From positions 52,473 through 116,472 of the forward strand of contig CAKJVC010000149.1 of the NCBI GenBank assembly GCA_918026815.1: a stretch of DNA of 64,000 bases, read 5' to 3'. Within the stretch, counting starts at the first letter, position 1. Each line of letters begins with the position of its first letter. Origin of the DNA: Chalara sp. BL73. Its lineage: Eukaryota > Ascomycota > Leotiomycetes > Helotiales. A model generated the notes under the pieces. It was not told where the DNA came from. It ran no database searches and saw nothing but the letters and a program-made list of their open reading frames with translations. Both the position numbers and the translations under genes were made by a program. Below are positions 61,401-64,000 of the stretch, piece after piece.

Positions 61401-64000
61401 GCCACTTTGAATTTCGTATTATAGATACATAATGCCCATGTACCATCTCAGGCCGTGTTACCCCAACACCGGTATTGAACGCCTCTTTCGCATGCTGCTA
61501 GAATCGCATTCTGAAAGATCTCAATTCGGCCTGACAACGCCATACCAACTCCAACACGTCGTAGTCAGGGACACTATCGCGGTCTCGTGGTTTGACATAT
61601 AAGCCAGTGCAATCCGCCGAAGACAAGCAGGCGATAAACAAGAGGGCTATTGAGGAGCTAGAGCTGAGAAAGTATTCTGGATACGGCTGGGAGATTCTTC
61701 AACTTAAAGAGCCGTGCAGAGCTTAGAGCTTTTCAAAAGGTGCGCTTGGTCATTCCTTTGAAATGGATCACTTTTTGCATTTGACATGAGGTTTGCTGTT
61801 ACCTTTGTTCCCGCTGCCACTTGGTCTCTCATTTCAGGGACACTGATCTCGTGATTTGAAGCAAAGCCTTCTCGGGCCGGACCAACTGCAGCACCAACTT
61901 GTGCAAAAAGTGGAACACGCTTGTTATCTTCCTGTACGTGCATATAACATGCGGCAAAACAAATACAGAACTACAGCCAGTGGGCAACTGGGAGAATGCC
62001 AGGCCGAGAAAGTTACAAATCAAACATGGAAAAGATTCTTTATTTATACTTTCTTCTGCCCTGTGCTCGAGGCTTTCTGAGAATATATCAATAATTCAGA
62101 CCACGTTTGTAAATTTGCGAGAACGCAGAACGCGAAACGCGAAGCTGAAGAGGCCCCAGCCATGCAAGCTATCAAAGAGGAGAACTAAGTGCACCTGCAT
62201 TCCTTTCTTCAGCTAAAGTCACGAATTGCATGATAAGATATTAAGTCGCTAGATGCGGGTAGGTGCTGCTTCCTCATTGCATTTGTATATACCAGAAATC
62301 TAGAGCCGCACATGTGATAGCCATATTGTAGCATTTGCCTGACCAGTAAAGTACTGTATTTTAACCCTTTATGCGTGAGCAACACTGTCAAAAAAGCATA
62401 TGCTGTCACTTGCTCATTTAGCATATTATTTATGACAAGCTACTTCTCGTGGTAATTAAGAAGCTTAAGCTGATTGGCTCCATAATACCTTGCATACTAA
62501 TGGCATCAACGCAAACATTTATTAAGCATGCATGTTTGAATATTTGCCTATCTACAAGCAACTCCCTTCTGTAGTCTTGTGCACGTTTGTTTTAGGATTC
62601 TAAAGGCTGTCCACGGTATTACTTTGCTTATTTATATGTTTCTACAACAATATCTTGTACATGTAATTTGTGCTTGGTTTAAACTGCCCCTAAAGCACAT
62701 GCAAGTTGTACATGATTATAAAAACAACCAGGAAGGAAACACAGACGGCATTAGTATATAAGCCCACCTTCTTGTTATTGCTTATCAAAATCCCATCAAG
62801 GTGCCGCCATTCAGAGGCAATAACAGATAAAGCTGGAAATCAAACGAAAGGATATTATACTGATTCAAGTTACGCAATGTTGGTGCCTGCAAAGCGTGTT
62901 TGTAAACACCCCAAAGTCAATTTACCTCATTGCAATCCCCAAACAAGTACTGCATATAAACCACGTTGTTGAAACTGCTCTTGCCGTCAACTTGTTTTCA
63001 CAATACAAAGTCAGTAATATAATTTTTCCATAGGTAATTTACTGTTAAGAGCTTGGCCAGTATATTCAAGCCCGCAAAACGTGCATCTCCCGCGACAATG
63101 TGTCGTTATCTTTGGCTACCTTGTTATTGATGTTTAAGCTGTTGCCATGAAGAATTTTGTTGTGATGGAAGTCAAGATGCAGTTTTCCTGCCTCATCTTT
63201 GCCTTTCATGGCACACGACCAGCTTCTTAGCGATCAAGACGAATAGTTATTTGTCTTTGCTTAAACGTATGCTCATATTGAGAGTCTGCTAAGCTCTGTG
63301 AGCCCGAATGATGCGCCTCCCCAACCTCGTATTCATCTAAGTATGACCGATCAGACTTGGGTGTGTCTCTCTCATAAGGTGTGAATATATAGTCTTAAGA
63401 TCAGTTATCGAGCTAGGACATGCTTCCTGGTATATCGTTACCCAAAGAGAAAACAAATTCTGACTCCTTGACATGAAGCAGCCCAGTTTCAAAAATCGCA
63501 GTCTTGCACAAGAGGCGATAAAAGACATCTCTGTGATCGTTCACTTAATCTGTAAGAGCGTGAGCTGGTTGAAACCTTCCAAGATGCCTGTTTGCTCTTC
63601 CCATCCGGCATATCCAGTACCCAAGAGATTTTGACCCGGAAAATGCTCCATTGGTGGAGTTTAGTTCTGCGCTTGCAACCCTGCCGGGATGCTAAATAAA
63701 GGATCACATCGATGTAGTAAAACCTTGTGAATACCCTCTTGTGCCATCTGTGCAAATTTCGCTCTCGGCTCTCTTGTTATTGACACTTGTCGGTTGTTGA
63801 TATATGGGCTTCACCAACAATGACTGAAGAATGTCCAATATTTGGAATAAAGTCAAGCCTTGATGTATAGTGCAGATTAAGGCGAATCCAGGAAGGCCAA
63901 CACTCAGTGATTGTAGTGATCTACAAAAAAGTTCAGCTCGTCAACCAGAATAACTCTCGTGGTAAAGGTTGCAAGGGGAGGCATTCATCCCTCCACTATC
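58451..64000. other. gene-poor region with decayed coding fragments
   Basis: More than 5 kb without a gene I can support. At about 60757-60975 (+) an open stretch reads KAITQGKPAQYAAFAANTRQ and PTPRKEAPPAPSLRAKIAGM, with balanced, GC-richer codons. At about 61601-61726 (+) SAEDKQAINKRAIEELEL is seen. Both are isolated, lack starts and may be relics of mobile elements or of a lost gene, but no transposase or reverse-transcriptase motif is visible. From 62200 onward the DNA is AT-rich with only short frames. Confidence 0.35.

Overview
The window is nuclear DNA of a filamentous ascomycete (Pezizomycotina). The evidence is short introns of mostly 45-80 bases with GT...AG ends, a HET-domain NLR, a Zn2Cys6 regulator, a CBM20 alpha-amylase and a fungal plasma-membrane proton pump. 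A leotiomycete fits the general look, but that placement is an impression and not shown by the sequence. Gene models below were assembled by hand from reading frames, splice signals and family knowledge; every multi-exon model keeps its reading phase across all its junctions.

Layout. 1.3-2.3 kb: monothiol glutaredoxin with an N-terminal thioredoxin domain (+). 4.8-6.2 kb: acid phosphatase of the phosphoesterase family (-), divergent from a membrane-anchored multicopper oxidase at 7.2-9.4 kb (+). 11.5-14.5 kb: Zn2Cys6 transcription factor (+). 15.8-18.1 kb: secreted GH13 alpha-amylase with CBM20 (+). 19.3-24.1 kb: large EDC4/Ge-1-like mRNA-decapping scaffold (-), divergent from a small two-helix membrane protein at 24.8-25.2 kb (+). 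27.1-28.2 kb: LicD-family protein (-). 30.4-32.0 kb and 38.0-39.8 kb: two divergently oriented paralogs with a CorA-like C-terminal membrane pair. Between them lie a Dcr2-like metallophosphoesterase (34.3-35.7 kb, +) and a hotdog thioesterase (35.9-36.9 kb, -). 41.2-43.4 kb: peroxisomal-type long-chain acyl-CoA synthetase (+). 45.3-45.9 kb: candidate small secreted protein (+). 48.2-53.3 kb: HET-NB-ARC-TPR protein, a fungal NLR (+). 54.6-57.7 kb: plasma-membrane H+-ATPase PMA1 (-). From 57.7 kb to the end only the PMA1 leader and a gene-poor stretch with decayed coding fragments are seen.

The genes do not form an evident biosynthetic cluster. They are housekeeping genes (glutaredoxin, EDC4, PMA1, acyl-CoA synthetase, thioesterase) mixed with secreted or cell-surface functions (amylase, multicopper oxidase, phosphatase, LicD) and with accessory loci (NLR, CorA-like pair). 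The most unusual feature is the CorA-like pair. All six intron positions agree, yet the 38-kb copy carries an in-frame TAA where its partner has a glutamine codon, just before a transmembrane region that is still well conserved after the stop. The same copy also has a 21-bp tandem expansion that adds heptads directly upstream of the stop.
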